A stretch of 64,000 bases of DNA from an uncultured Schlesneria sp. (GTDB lineage: Bacteria > Planctomycetota > Planctomycetia > Planctomycetales > Planctomycetaceae), in NCBI GenBank assembly GCA_903904835.1, contig CAIVEI010000006.1:1-64000 (forward strand), written 5' to 3'. The notes beneath the pieces were generated by a model. It ran no database searches. It saw only the letters and a program-made list of their open reading frames with translations, and was not told where the DNA came from. This document shows positions 27,045 to 37,039 of this stretch, piece after piece. Within the stretch, counting starts at the first letter, position 1. Each line of letters opens with the position of its first letter. Both the position numbers and the translations under genes were made by a program.

Positions 27045-28559
27045 GTGCGACAGGTGGCTTCATTTCCGTGTGCGGTCAGTTTGCGGCGTTTATTGCCGCA
27101 GGCAAGTTTCGTTGGCTGTACAAACATTTGCGTTACCGACGCATTTGAACGAAGTAGCGAGGTTCAGGAAGGATCCCTGTTCGCAGTGATTCGCGGCACG
27201 CGCGTTGATGCACGTGAATTCATTCACGAAGCGATCGCTCGGGGTGCTTCGGGACTTCTGGTCGATACCCCCATAGCAAACTCGACAATCCCACAATGCG
27301 TTGTGACCGACGTCCGATCTGCATTCGCCAGGGTGTGCGAGTCGCTCTCAGGCGATCCGTCCCGACGACTGAGTGTCGCTGGCGTGACCGGGACAAATGG
27401 AAAAACGACAACCGCCTGGTTGATCCGCAACTTGCTGGAAAAATCGGGTCGACGCTGTGGTCTATTGGGGACTGTCGAGTACTCGGACGGGCTGCGAACG
27501 GGAGCATCGACGCTGACGACGCCGGATTCGAGATCGATGGCACAATGGTTGGGCCGCATGGTCCAGGCCGGTTCCTCGCATGCCGCGATCGAGTTATCCA
27601 GCCATGCACTGCATCAAGGCCGGTCCTCCGGAATCGAACTCGCCGCCGCCGTTGTCACCAACGTGACACAGGATCATTTCGATTATCATCACAACTTTGA
27701 CGCGTACCTGAAGGCAAAATCGAAGATTCTTGAACTTGTTCGACCGGGGGGGATCGTCGCGTTGAACTACGATGACCCGGGCGCATGGTCGCTTCGAGAC
27801 CACGTTGGCGATCGGTCGTCGTGCGTTTCGTTCGGACTGAGTTCGTCAGCCGACATCACTGCTCAGATTCGAGATGAATCACTTTCAGGAACGCGATTCC
27901 GAATGGGAATCCATGGCCGGTCAATCGATTGTGCGACACGACTCATCGGTCGTCACAATATTTCCAATATCCTGGCGGCGACGACCGCAGCGACTCACAT
28001 GGGACTGACGCCTGAAGAAATTGTCGCAGGAATCGAATCGTTTCGTTGTGTACCGGGCAGACTGGAACAAGTTGATTGCGGTCAGCCGTTCGATGTCTTC
28101 GTTGATTATGCTCATACGGACGATGCACTTCGTCGTTGCCTGATCAGTCTCAAGAGTTTGACACCTGGTCGAGTGATCTGTGTCTTCGGGGCCGGTGGTG
28201 ATCGGGACCGAACAAAGCGACCGAAGCTCGGCAATGCGGCCTTACTCGCCGACGTCGGAATTGTCACAAGTGACAATCCACGCAGTGAGAATCCGCAGGC
28301 GATTATCGACGAAATCGTCGCTGGAATGCACGACGCAACGACCCCTCCAGTCATCGAAGCCGATAGACGCGAAGCCATCAGCCAGGCTCTGTCGATGGCA
28401 GGACCGGGTGACTGCGTATTGATCGCAGGCAAGGGACACGAAAACGAACAGATCATTGGACCCGATCGTTTTCCTTTTGACGATCGGCAAGTTACGAGAG
28501 AATTTTTGCGAGACCGGTGGCAACCACTCGCTCGACCGCTCGAAAAAGTGAGCGCCTGA
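27045..28559 (+). CDS. murE: UDP-MurNAc-L-Ala-D-Glu:meso-diaminopimelate ligase
   Basis: The 504-residue enzyme adds meso-diaminopimelate to the peptidoglycan precursor in the cytoplasm. It has the Mur ligase ATP-binding loop GVTGTNGKTTT (113-123), TTPDS, ELSSHALHQGR, TNVTQDHFDYH, the C-terminal FGAGGDRDRTKRP and the DNPR motif (410-413), which marks specificity for meso-diaminopimelate rather than lysine. The start is GTG with a strong ribosome site. It is coupled to murF by a 1-bp gap. Its presence supports a peptidoglycan wall, as now accepted for planctomycetes. Confidence 0.95.
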   Translation: MRQVASFPCAVSLRRLLPQASFVGCTNICVTDAFERSSEVQEGSLFAVIRGTRVDAREFIHEAIARGASGLLVDTPIANSTIPQCVVTDVRSAFARVCESLSGDPSRRLSVAGVTGTNGKTTTAWLIRNLLEKSGRRCGLLGTVEYSDGLRTGASTLTTPDSRSMAQWLGRMVQAGSSHAAIELSSHALHQGRSSGIELAAAVVTNVTQDHFDYHHNFDAYLKAKSKILELVRPGGIVALNYDDPGAWSLRDHVGDRSSCVSFGLSSSADITAQIRDESLSGTRFRMGIHGRSIDCATRLIGRHNISNILAATTAATHMGLTPEEIVAGIESFRCVPGRLEQVDCGQPFDVFVDYAHTDDALRRCLISLKSLTPGRVICVFGAGGDRDRTKRPKLGNAALLADVGIVTSDNPRSENPQAIIDEIVAGMHDATTPPVIEADRREAISQALSMAGPGDCVLIAGKGHENEQIIGPDRFPFDDRQVTREFLRDRWQPLARPLEKVSA

Positions 28560-28560
28560 C

Positions 28561-29982
28561 ATGGAACGTTTCAGTCTGCAAGACCTGATGCAGGTCACGG
28601 GAGGTCGACTGCGAGAGGTCGATTCCGCAGACGCACGATTCGATCGAATTTCGATTGATTCGCGTGAAATTCAACACGGAGACGTCTTCTGGGCCTTACG
28701 AGGTGAAAATCATGACGGGCATGATTTCACTAAAGAGGCATTAGAACGGCACGCTCGACTCTGCGTCATTTCAGCGGACCGTGCGAATTGCGTGGCTGGT
28801 ACCAGCTTGATCGTCGACGAAACACTTTCGGCGCTTGGCCGATTCGCCCGTTGGCATCGCAGTCGTCTGGACGCTCTTGTGATCGGAGTCACAGGTAGCG
28901 TCGGCAAGACGACAACGCGGGAACTGATTTTCGCGGCACTCAGTGGTCAATATCACGGAATCCGCAGTCGGAAAAATTTTAATAATCTGATCGGCCTCCC
29001 CCTCAGCCTGCTGGATCTTGATCCAGCACATGAATTTGCCGTCCTGGAAATGGGTGCTTCGCAAATCGGCGATATCCAGCAATTATGTGACGTGGCCCGT
29101 CCAGAAGTCGGTGTTGTCACGGCGATTGGTCCAGCTCATCTTCAGTCGTTCGGTTCAATGGCTGCCATTATTCAAACCAAGGGCGAGTTACTCGAACAAC
29201 TTCCTTCAACCGGTTTTGCTGTGTTACCGGGAGACGACATCGTTCTGCGTCAAATGGCAGATCGGGCACCCTGTCCCGTGATTTTTGTAGGCCAGCATGA
29301 TGATAACCAGATCCAGGCCACAAACGTCGAAGTCCACTCCGGAAGTTTACGATTCCGTTGCGAAGGGTTTGATTTTGATATCCCGGTAAATGGTCGACAT
29401 ACTCTTTCCAACGCACTGTGTGCAATTGCAATCGGACTCGAAATAGGTATTTCCACTCGCATCTTGTCATCGGGACTTGCCACGTTTACGCCAGCACCTG
29501 GCCGAGGTGGTTTAATCCAGATCGGACCATGGACGGTGATTGATGATACTTACAATGCCAGCCCGCTCTCGGTTGCTGCGTCCTGTCGATTTTTGAAAGA
29601 CATCGTGATTCCGGGTGCTGGGCAGCGATTACTCGTGCTAGGCGATATGCGAGAACTGGGACCTACGGCTGCGTTTGAACACGAACGAATTGGGAACCTG
29701 GCAGCCGAACTTCGCGTTGATCGCCTGCTGGTTTGTGGGGAACATGCTGGAGATGTGGCACGGGGTGCCAAGCGAAGCGGAATGAATGCACATCAAATCG
29801 CCGCGACTAATGACACTGATACGTTGCTGGCGATTCTGGACTGCTGGCTTGAACCACGCGACCTGTTGCTGGTGAAGGGTTCTCGCTCAACACGAATGGA
29901 ACGAGTCATCGACTGGCTGAAAACACACGCGGAGTCGCGGGAAGGAACGCACACAACCGGACAGCATCGCATTTGTGCGTGA
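28561..29982 (+). CDS. murF: UDP-MurNAc-tripeptide:D-Ala-D-Ala ligase
   Basis: MurF adds D-Ala-D-Ala to complete the UDP-MurNAc pentapeptide. The 473-residue product has the ATP loop GVTGSVGKTTTR (109-120), NFNNLIGLPLSLL, EMGASQIGDI, and the C-terminal DDTYNASPLS and LGDMRELG blocks. ATG 28561 follows the murE stop by one base, indicating one transcript. The rest of the division and wall cluster is not next to it: a terminator and unrelated genes follow. Confidence 0.95.
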   Translation: MERFSLQDLMQVTGGRLREVDSADARFDRISIDSREIQHGDVFWALRGENHDGHDFTKEALERHARLCVISADRANCVAGTSLIVDETLSALGRFARWHRSRLDALVIGVTGSVGKTTTRELIFAALSGQYHGIRSRKNFNNLIGLPLSLLDLDPAHEFAVLEMGASQIGDIQQLCDVARPEVGVVTAIGPAHLQSFGSMAAIIQTKGELLEQLPSTGFAVLPGDDIVLRQMADRAPCPVIFVGQHDDNQIQATNVEVHSGSLRFRCEGFDFDIPVNGRHTLSNALCAIAIGLEIGISTRILSSGLATFTPAPGRGGLIQIGPWTVIDDTYNASPLSVAASCRFLKDIVIPGAGQRLLVLGDMRELGPTAAFEHERIGNLAAELRVDRLLVCGEHAGDVARGAKRSGMNAHQIAATNDTDTLLAILDCWLEPRDLLLVKGSRSTRMERVIDWLKTHAESREGTHTTGQHRICA

Positions 29983-30257
29983 GGATGAAAAAACGAACAG
30001 GAAGAGGAGTGATTCAATTCAAAATTCGAACATGACAGAGACGCCTGAAAATCGAATTAATCGATTCGATTTTCGATTCGTGTTTTTCTCTGTGGGTTCG
30101 ACTGAAGTCTGCGGCCATGCCGCAGTGAGGTTCCGTCACGTGCGATCGGTTTGCGGAAGCCGATCGTCCGTCCGGGTCGCGCCGGACATTAACGTTCACG
30201 GTGATAAAGCGGTCTCTGGGTCGATTGCTTTGTCATCACGTCGTGACGGGACCAAAA
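29983..30257. other. Spacer after murF
   Basis: No gene is supported. A pair of complementary arms, GTGATAAAGC (30201-30210) and a GCTTTGTCATCAC stretch (30227-30239), may form a hairpin just ahead of the terminator. Confidence 0.4.
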
Positions 30258-30299
30258 CCCGGGCGCTGGGCCTGTCCAGCCAGCGCCCGGGGATTTTTT
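30258..30299 (+). terminator. Rho-independent terminator of murE-murF
   Basis: A 12-bp perfect GC-rich stem (30258-30269 with 30280-30291), a 10-nt loop and a run of six T at 30294-30299 give a textbook intrinsic terminator. Confidence 0.88.
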
Positions 30300-30414
30300 A
30301 ATCAACTGACAATGAACCTTTTCTGGGACAACTGAGTTTTTCAAGCAAAGTCATCTGTCAATCTGACAACTTCGACAGGTCTCCCTCTTTATTCATTCTG
30401 GCACGAGAATATCA

Positions 30415-30774
30415 ATGAAACGATCACTGACACAAGTCGCGATAGCTCTCATCCTGTTCGGAATCGCGTTCACCTGGCAATCGTCCAATGCCGACGACGA
30501 AAAAGCCGATGCCACCGCTCGAACCGAGGCAGACGCGAAGCAACTTGAACTGATCGAAAGAATTGAAGCTCTGGAAAAGCGACTTGAAAAACTCGAAGCA
30601 GAAAGAATGCCCATCAGACAGGCGGATCATCGAGAATTGCCGTACGTTCCGACACCAGGAACTCTTCCGCCAGGCGGCCCCGACGAGGATTACACAGGAT
30701 TCAAAAACACAAATGGTCAAACGTGGCGGATCAGGATGTTAAGTCATCGCCGGTCGGCCGATGGACCACGGTAG
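30415..30774 (+). CDS. Small secreted coiled-coil protein
   Basis: The 119-residue product has an N-terminal signal (MKRSLTQVAIALILFGIAFT, cleavage near NAD). It is followed by a charged heptad-like helix (residues 36-65, with LELIERIEALEKRLEKLEAE) and a proline/glycine-rich tail. I do not recognise a family. A short coiled coil outside the cytoplasm suggests oligomerisation or binding to the envelope. It lies 44 bp upstream of the carbonic anhydrase gene on the same strand. Confidence 0.6.
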   Translation: MKRSLTQVAIALILFGIAFTWQSSNADDEKADATARTEADAKQLELIERIEALEKRLEKLEAERMPIRQADHRELPYVPTPGTLPPGGPDEDYTGFKNTNGQTWRIRMLSHRRSADGPR

Positions 30775-30818
30775 TCGTCATGTGTTAATTCGAATCCTTT
30801 CAAGAAAGCCGAGTTAAC

Positions 30819-31526
30819 ATGGACCAGTTACTCACCGGCATCCATCAGTTCCATACGAACGTGTTCCAGAATGAGCGAGAATTCTTCGAAACGCTTGTGT
30901 CTGGGCAGCATCCAAGCGCGCTGTTTATCGGCTGCTCGGATTCACGCGTTGATCCGTCTATCATTATGCAGGCTCAGCTAGGCGAACTGTTTGTCCTTCG
31001 CAATGCGGGAAACATCGTTCCTTGTCATGGTGCGTCGAACGGAGGGGAGCCAGCCACGATCGAGTATGCTGTGACGGCATTAGGGGTCAAGGACATCATC
31101 GTGTGCGGACATTCCGGGTGCGGTGCCATTCAGGCGATGTTACACCCGGAAAAAATGACCAACCTGCCTCTTGTACGAGGATGGCTGAGTCATGCCGAGG
31201 CGACTCGCCTGATCGTCACCGAGAACTATCCAAAATACCATGGTCACGAACAGTTAGAGATTGCCGTGCGCGAACATGTCCTGGTTCAGATTGAGAATCT
31301 TCAGACACATCCGGCAGTCGCCGTCAAGTTGCAGCGTGGAGAACTGACACTGCATGCCTGGGTCTATCAGATGGAAACAGGCGAGGTTCTTGCGTATTCG
31401 ACCAAAGACGGCGGATTTGCCGCCCTTACCGATCTCGCTCCTCATGAAGCGAGCAAGCGCAGCGTTGCCAACCCTCGCAAGGCGACAAAGCCGGGCGTCA
31501 GGTCAAGTCGACGTAAGAAGGCATGA
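30819..31526 (+). CDS. Beta-class carbonic anhydrase
   Basis: The 235-residue enzyme interconverts CO2 and bicarbonate. The zinc ligands and dyad are visible: Cys39, Asp41 and Arg43 in IGCSDSRVDP, and His98 with Cys101 in VCGHSGCGAI. The RNAGNIVP motif is also present. It is cytoplasmic, with no signal peptide, and has a basic tail (RKATKPGVRSSRRKKA). The length is typical for bacterial members. Role: probably bicarbonate supply for carboxylation reactions. Confidence 0.93.
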   Translation: MDQLLTGIHQFHTNVFQNEREFFETLVSGQHPSALFIGCSDSRVDPSIIMQAQLGELFVLRNAGNIVPCHGASNGGEPATIEYAVTALGVKDIIVCGHSGCGAIQAMLHPEKMTNLPLVRGWLSHAEATRLIVTENYPKYHGHEQLEIAVREHVLVQIENLQTHPAVAVKLQRGELTLHAWVYQMETGEVLAYSTKDGGFAALTDLAPHEASKRSVANPRKATKPGVRSSRRKKA

Positions 31527-31741
31527 CCAATCAGATATTCAGCGGAAGAATGAAAGCGGTTCCCACACAGTGATGTCCAAAATCGTGATAAGGTAAAATC
31601 GGAGCTGAGTTCTTCGGAAACCCTCAGATCACAATCAAGGCTCTCGACAGGCCAATATCCTTGTGGCAGAATTCGTGAATCGTCAGGCTTGCGTGGCAAC
31701 CGAGACCGAAAGCGAATCCTGTCTTCAACGAGGAGAAGACC

Positions 31742-34138
31742 TTGAGACGGCATTTTCCATGCCGCGTTCCAGTCATTTGTTTCGCATCATTGTTTCTTCC
31801 GTGGTTACATTCGTCGCCGGTGAAGGGTGAGCAACCTTCGCACAACGTTATCTCGTATCCTCGTGACATTCGGCCTGTCCTGGCTGACAAATGCTTTCAC
31901 TGTCATGGAACGGATGCCACGGCTCGAAAGGCCGATCTGAGGCTGGACCAGGAAGAATCGGCACATAAAGTTCGCAAGGGCAATGCCGCAATCGCTGCGG
32001 GGTCTCTAGAACGAAGTGAACTGATTCGCAGGATTTTTTCAGATCACGAATCCGAAAAGATGCCACCGCCTGAGTCGCCTCGACAACTTGCCGCAAATGA
32101 GAAGGAAATGCTCAGACGCTGGGTTGAGCAAGGTGCGAAGTATGAACGCCATTGGGCGTTCGATCCTCCACGTCGATCGTTACCACCCGAGGTTCGAGCG
32201 ACCAAAGGCATTCAGAATCCGATCGACCTTTTCATTCTCGCCCGACTCGAACAGGAAGGTTTATCACCATCTCTTGCTGCGGATCGATCGACTTTAATTC
32301 GACGAGCGACACTCGATTTGACCGGTCTGCCACCGTCTCTTCCCGACGTGAATGACTTCGTCAACGACCATTCGCAAGATGCATACGAGAGGCTGATCGA
32401 CCGACTGCTTGCTTCGCCAAGATGTGGTGAGCGACTTGCGCTTGACTGGCTCGACGCCGCTCGATTTGCCGATTCGGGTGGTTACCAGGGTGACATCTTT
32501 CGAACGATGTGGCCATGGAGAGACTGGGTCATTCAATCTTTCAATCGTAACCTGCCATTCGATCAATTTACGATCGCTCAATTGGCGGGCGATCTGCTGC
32601 CGAACCCAACCCGTGATGACCTGATCGCCAGCGGGTTCCATCGCAATCATCGGATCAACGATGAAGACGGCATCGTCCTGGAAGAATTCCGAGTCGAATA
32701 TGTTGTTGATCGAGTCGAGACAACTGCCGGCGTGTGGTTGGGGCTGACAATGGGTTGCGCCCGATGCCACGATCACAAATATGATCCGATTACTCAGGCC
32801 GATTTTTATCGATTCTATGCGTTCTTCAACAGCATCGATGAAAGCGGTCGCGGACACGGGAATGCCCCGCCAGTTTTACGACTGACCACGATCGAACAAG
32901 ATCGTCAAATACTCTCAATCGATCAAGAGATCCAATCACTTCAAGGGATCTCGCAGGGCCTGGGTTCTGATTTGACCAAGGCCACGGAAAAGCAACAAAC
33001 TGTTGATCAAATCACTGCGGCCGAAAAGAAGAAAGCAGCGATCCTCGCCGCAGCACCAGTTACGATGATCATGCGAGAACTTCCCACCCCACGCGACACC
33101 TTCATTCTGACTCGCGGTGCCTACGACAAACCGAGTCAACGAGTGACGGCTGGATTACCAGACGCATTGTCGCCTCTGCCACCGGGGATTCCCGCCAATC
33201 GAATGGGACTTGCAAAATGGCTCGTTGATCCATTGCATCCGCTGACGGGTCGAGTCATCGTCAATCGATATTGGCAAATGACCTTCGGTGCCGGACTTGT
33301 CTCAACACCCGAAGACTTCGGGACTCAAGGCGAAGCTCCAAGCCATCCGGAATTATTAGATTGGTTGGCTACAGAGTTTGTTCAATCAGGCTGGGATGTC
33401 AAAAAAATCTTACGATTGCTGGTAACCAGTTCCACATATCACCAGTCATCGCGCGGTTCGGATGCGGGTTATCGACAAGACCCCAACAATCGACTGCTCG
33501 CTCGCGGTCCGCGTTATCGAATGTTGGCTGAAATGGTTCGAGATCAGGCATTAGCCGCAGCGGGGTTGTTAGACGAACGTCTTGGTGGACCGTCGGTATT
33601 GCCGTATCAACCGGAAGGCTTATGGAAAGAACTTGCTTCGGCAGGGCAGGAATATCCTCAAAGCCATGGGGCCGATCTTTACCGACGAAGCATGTATACA
33701 TTCTGGCGTCGCACCGTACATCATCCCGCGATGGCAGCGTTCGATGCACCACCTCGCGAGATCTGTAACGTTCGACGAGCTCGAACCAACACTCCCATCC
33801 AGGCATTAGCTCTGATGAATGAACCAGGTTACTTTGAAGCGAGCCGCAAACTGGCAGAACGGGTGCTACTGAACGCCGAACCCGATACTGAAGCCCGATT
33901 GTCATACGCGTTCCGCCTTGTCACGGCGAGATCCCCGTCCCCGGATGAAATCGTGATCCTGAAAAACGAATGGAACTCGTTTCACCAACGCTTCTCGGCC
34001 CAACCTGACGCGGCCGCAAAACTTCTGACAGTCGGCGAATTAAAAGCGAATTCGAGCTTGCCAATCGCCGATCTCGCCACGATGACTGCGATCGCAAATT
34101 CCATTTTGAATCTCGACGAAGCCGTCACGAAAGAATAA
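31742..34138 (+). CDS. PSCyt1-DUF1549-DUF1553 cytochrome-like protein
   Basis: The 798-residue exported protein starts with TTG, supported by AGGAG at 31731-31735 six bases upstream, and has a signal-like N-terminus. Domain order is PSCyt1 (heme motif CFHCHG, residue about 51), DUF1549/PSCyt2 (LDWLDAARFADSGGYQGD, with a second CARCHDHKYD heme motif), and DUF1553/PSD1 (LAKWLVDPLHPLTGRVIVNRYWQ, ARGPRYRMLAEM). Such proteins occur almost only in planctomycetes and relatives, paired with DUF1501 proteins, as here. The activity is not known; an extracytoplasmic redox role in polymer or sulfated sugar breakdown has been suggested. Confidence 0.9.
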   Translation: MRRHFPCRVPVICFASLFLPWLHSSPVKGEQPSHNVISYPRDIRPVLADKCFHCHGTDATARKADLRLDQEESAHKVRKGNAAIAAGSLERSELIRRIFSDHESEKMPPPESPRQLAANEKEMLRRWVEQGAKYERHWAFDPPRRSLPPEVRATKGIQNPIDLFILARLEQEGLSPSLAADRSTLIRRATLDLTGLPPSLPDVNDFVNDHSQDAYERLIDRLLASPRCGERLALDWLDAARFADSGGYQGDIFRTMWPWRDWVIQSFNRNLPFDQFTIAQLAGDLLPNPTRDDLIASGFHRNHRINDEDGIVLEEFRVEYVVDRVETTAGVWLGLTMGCARCHDHKYDPITQADFYRFYAFFNSIDESGRGHGNAPPVLRLTTIEQDRQILSIDQEIQSLQGISQGLGSDLTKATEKQQTVDQITAAEKKKAAILAAAPVTMIMRELPTPRDTFILTRGAYDKPSQRVTAGLPDALSPLPPGIPANRMGLAKWLVDPLHPLTGRVIVNRYWQMTFGAGLVSTPEDFGTQGEAPSHPELLDWLATEFVQSGWDVKKILRLLVTSSTYHQSSRGSDAGYRQDPNNRLLARGPRYRMLAEMVRDQALAAAGLLDERLGGPSVLPYQPEGLWKELASAGQEYPQSHGADLYRRSMYTFWRRTVHHPAMAAFDAPPREICNVRRARTNTPIQALALMNEPGYFEASRKLAERVLLNAEPDTEARLSYAFRLVTARSPSPDEIVILKNEWNSFHQRFSAQPDAAAKLLTVGELKANSSLPIADLATMTAIANSILNLDEAVTKE

Positions 34139-34171
34139 ATGGAAACGTCTGAAGAGAGGATTGAATGTTCC

Positions 34172-35650
34172 ATGCGTAACTTTCTTCCAGCGTCCACACT
34201 CAAAACGGAGTCGACCCGACGTCAATTCCTGCAGCAAGGGGCAGGAGGAATTGGACTGCTTGCACTGACGTCTCTTTTACACGCCGACCAGGAACGAACC
34301 GCCGCAACAACACAACCGGGACCGGCACACATCGGATTACCTGGCTTTCCTCATTTCACTCCTAAAGCCAGACGAGTGATTTACCTGTTTCAATCAGGTG
34401 CTCCATCGCAAATGGATCTGTTCGATCCCAAGCCGGAACTGGCTGACCGTTTTGGCGAAGAACTGCCACCATCTATTCGTGGCACGCAGCGTCTGACTGG
34501 TATGACTGCAGGACAAGCAACGCATCCGGTCGCACCTTCAAAATTCAAATTTGCACAGCATGGAAAAAGCGGAGCCTGGCTATGCGAGTTGATGCCGCAC
34601 ATGTCCAACGTTGTCGATGACATCTGTTTTATCCGATCAATGCACACCGATGCGATCAATCATGATCCTGCGGTGACGTTCTTCATGACCGGTACTCAAC
34701 AGGCAGGCCGACCGAGTCTCGGGGCGTGGGCCACTTATGGTTTAGGTAGCGAAAATTACGATCTACCGGCCTTCGTCTGTATGGTTTCTATTGGAACTGG
34801 ACGACCGGTGGACCAACCACTTTACGACCGGTTATGGGGAAGTGGTTTCCTGCCGACGCATTTTCAGGGTGTTAAGTTTCGAGGAACCGGTGATCCTGTT
34901 CTGTATTTGTCTAACCCACCTGGGATGGAAGCCAGCGATCGACGAACAATGCTCGACGCAGTTACTCAACTCAACACTTTAAAGCTGAGGGATGTCCCCG
35001 ACCCGGAAATCGCGACGCGGATCGCACAGTATGAACTTGCTTTCCGGATGCAGTCATCAGTCCCCGAGCTGGCCGACCTTTCTTCCGAACCGGAACACAT
35101 ACTCGATTTATACGGCCCGGATTCCCGCAAGCGAGGGACCTTTGCCTACAATTGCATTCTCGCCCGCCGCCTGGCCGAACGCGGGGTTCGTTACATTCAG
35201 TTGTTTCATCGCGGTTGGGATCAGCATCGAGACCTTCCCCAGCAGTTAACCGGGCAGTGCCGAGACACGGATCAGGCCTCGGCCGCATTAATTCTCGACC
35301 TTAAGCAACGTGGAATGCTGGAAGACACGCTGGTGGTCTGGGGAGGCGAATTCGGTCGCACTGTCTATTGCCAGGACGCATTGACGAAAGAAAACTACGG
35401 CCGTGATCATCACCCTCGCTGTTTCACGATCTGGCTGGCGGGGGGCGGAATCAAGTCGGGAATCACTTACGGATCAACGGACGACTACTGTTACAACATC
35501 ACACAAGATCCCGTTAGCGTCCATGATCTGCACGCGACACTTCTGCGTTTACTTGGTGTCGACCATACTCGTCTGACCTTCAAATTCCAGGGACGATATT
35601 TTCGCTTGACCGACGTACACGGAACTGTCGTGCCGGCAATTCTGGCATGA
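34172..35650 (+). CDS. DUF1501 protein, Tat signal
   Basis: The 492-residue product has a Tat-type N-terminus (STRRQFLQQGAGGIGLLALTSLL). The DUF1501 core is alkaline-phosphatase/sulfatase-like in fold, with RRVIYLFQSGAPSQMDLFDPKP, GAWATYGLGSEN, RRLAERGVRYIQLFHRGWDQH, VVWGGEFGRT, GRDHHPRCFTIWLAGGGIK and a DLHATLLRLLGVDH end. I chose ATG 34172 over ATG 34139 because the signal peptide then begins near the start and a GAGAGGA lies upstream. It follows the DUF1553 gene almost directly, which is the standard paired arrangement. Confidence 0.9.
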   Translation: MRNFLPASTLKTESTRRQFLQQGAGGIGLLALTSLLHADQERTAATTQPGPAHIGLPGFPHFTPKARRVIYLFQSGAPSQMDLFDPKPELADRFGEELPPSIRGTQRLTGMTAGQATHPVAPSKFKFAQHGKSGAWLCELMPHMSNVVDDICFIRSMHTDAINHDPAVTFFMTGTQQAGRPSLGAWATYGLGSENYDLPAFVCMVSIGTGRPVDQPLYDRLWGSGFLPTHFQGVKFRGTGDPVLYLSNPPGMEASDRRTMLDAVTQLNTLKLRDVPDPEIATRIAQYELAFRMQSSVPELADLSSEPEHILDLYGPDSRKRGTFAYNCILARRLAERGVRYIQLFHRGWDQHRDLPQQLTGQCRDTDQASAALILDLKQRGMLEDTLVVWGGEFGRTVYCQDALTKENYGRDHHPRCFTIWLAGGGIKSGITYGSTDDYCYNITQDPVSVHDLHATLLRLLGVDHTRLTFKFQGRYFRLTDVHGTVVPAILA

Positions 35651-36011
35651 AACCGTCATTCATGGCGTTCAGGGTGATACCGAGTTGTTAACTGGTCGGT
35701 CCGTGGAGCGTCGATTAGGAGGGAACCGCCGGGTTACACGCATCCTGTGTCAGATGGCTTAAGGATCGCGATATCGCCATGCTTGGTAGTGACCGAGCCA
35801 GTGACGTTGTCCCTTCGAGAATTGAAGGGATCGATTTTCCTGTTCAACTTTTAACGTTGCATGCGATTGGGATTCACATTTTCGACAACTGCGACCTGCA
35901 GGTGTTGAGCCAGACGCCCGAGAAACTGAAACAATCGGAATTTCTACTGTCCGCTTCGCCGCTGGCTTTCCCCGGCGGTACGGAGTCGCCGCTGAATCCC
36001 ATTGCGACGTA
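35651..36011. other. Spacer, nothing recognised
   Basis: A 361-bp gap between a plus-strand and a minus-strand gene. A plus-strand frame at 35779-36015 has no domain, signal or codon support and is not accepted. A GC-rich stretch near 35950-35995 contains short dyads but no clear terminator. Confidence 0.4.
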
Positions 36012-36467
36012 CTAGTTTGTCATTGGGCGTTTCACGGATCGTTTCGTACGGCTTGGTTTGAGCAACAACTTGATCGCATCGTCTTTAACGTAATCGGCGG
36101 GCGTCCTTCCAGATTTATTCGGGATGAACGGGTCAGCCCCGGCGGCAATCAATAATTGAATAATCTCAATCACCTCTTGTTGTTTTCCTGCGGTTCCAGG
36201 CGCACCTGTCGACGTGACCGCGCGGTGAAGTGGCGTCGAACCAGACTTTCGACAAACCTGATTCACGTTGGCGCCGTGCTCAATCAAGGCTTGTACTGCG
36301 ATGGGGAATCGAAAGCGCACAGCATGATGAAGTGCGGTGACTCCGTTCTTGTCGCTGGAATTGACGTCGGCTCCGGCCGTGATCAGTTCGACGATTCGAC
36401 GTCGTTGTTCCGTTGGATCAGGATTCCGCTCGGCACAGATTGCGGACAATTCTGAAATGGAGCTCAC
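36012..36467 (-). CDS. Ankyrin-repeat protein
   Basis: The 151-residue protein holds three to four ankyrin repeats: residues 25-58 (GADVNSSDKNGVTALHHAV), 59-92 (GANVNQVCRKSGSTPLHRAV) and 100-135 (AGADPFIPNKSGRTPADYV). It has no signal peptide, so it probably acts as a cytoplasmic protein-binding module. The start is GTG 36467, preceded by AAAGGGA. The partner is unknown. A membrane-protein gene on the same strand ends 28 bp upstream and may be cotranscribed. Confidence 0.85.
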   Translation of the reverse strand: MSSISELSAICAERNPDPTEQRRRIVELITAGADVNSSDKNGVTALHHAVRFRFPIAVQALIEHGANVNQVCRKSGSTPLHRAVTSTGAPGTAGKQQEVIEIIQLLIAAGADPFIPNKSGRTPADYVKDDAIKLLLKPSRTKRSVKRPMTN

Positions 36468-36494
36468 GGATTCCCTTTAGCCCTACAGGTTGAA

Positions 36495-36824
36495 TCAGTT
36501 GAACAGCCCAAGAGTCCATCCGAGGAAAATCGAATAACTAATCACGAAAATCGTCCCTAGAATCGACTGCACACCAGTCAGATGTAATGGACGCTCGCGT
36601 TGTCCGGATCGCACAAACAGGTCCCAACCATAAAACCTCACAAATCCAGAAGAGAGACACGCCACTGCCAGCAAAAGGTAATGTGAAACTGGATTATCGC
36701 CAGGAATTTTTCCAAAGCAGAGATGACAGCCAACAAGAATCAAATCGGTCATCAAGGAAAACATGCAGATCATGACGGTCATGACAACGAAGGTCGAAAA
36801 CACCGGAGGGGAATCGTTATTCAT
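36495..36824 (-). CDS. Small membrane protein of unknown function
   Basis: From ATG 36824 the product has 109 residues and three hydrophobic segments (FVVMTVMICMFSLMTDLILVG, YLLLAVACLSSGFVRFYG and ILGTIFVISYSIFLGWTLGLF). The frame is open upstream to 37202, but that part overlaps the region before the divergent DUF1080 gene and lacks coding character. I do not recognise a family. Confidence 0.6.
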   Translation of the reverse strand: MNNDSPPVFSTFVVMTVMICMFSLMTDLILVGCHLCFGKIPGDNPVSHYLLLAVACLSSGFVRFYGWDLFVRSGQRERPLHLTGVQSILGTIFVISYSIFLGWTLGLFN

Positions 36825-37039
36825 CGAATTCGCAATAGAAATTGGATTTCGGATTCTGTGAGGCATCAAGATTAAACCAAACTTAACACGGAATCCAAGA
36901 ACGATATGGTCTCGACACTCGGCAGCAGTTGCGAATAGCGATTGGAATATGGTCAAATAGGGGTTCGTCGATTCATGCTTTTCAGCGAACTGACGATCAG
37001 CATCAAAACCACTTCTCGATGATTCAACAGGAGATGCAC

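Noticed and set aside
35779-36015. 78-residue plus-strand frame
   Set aside because: No signal, domain or ribosome site, and it ends against the ankyrin gene on the other strand.
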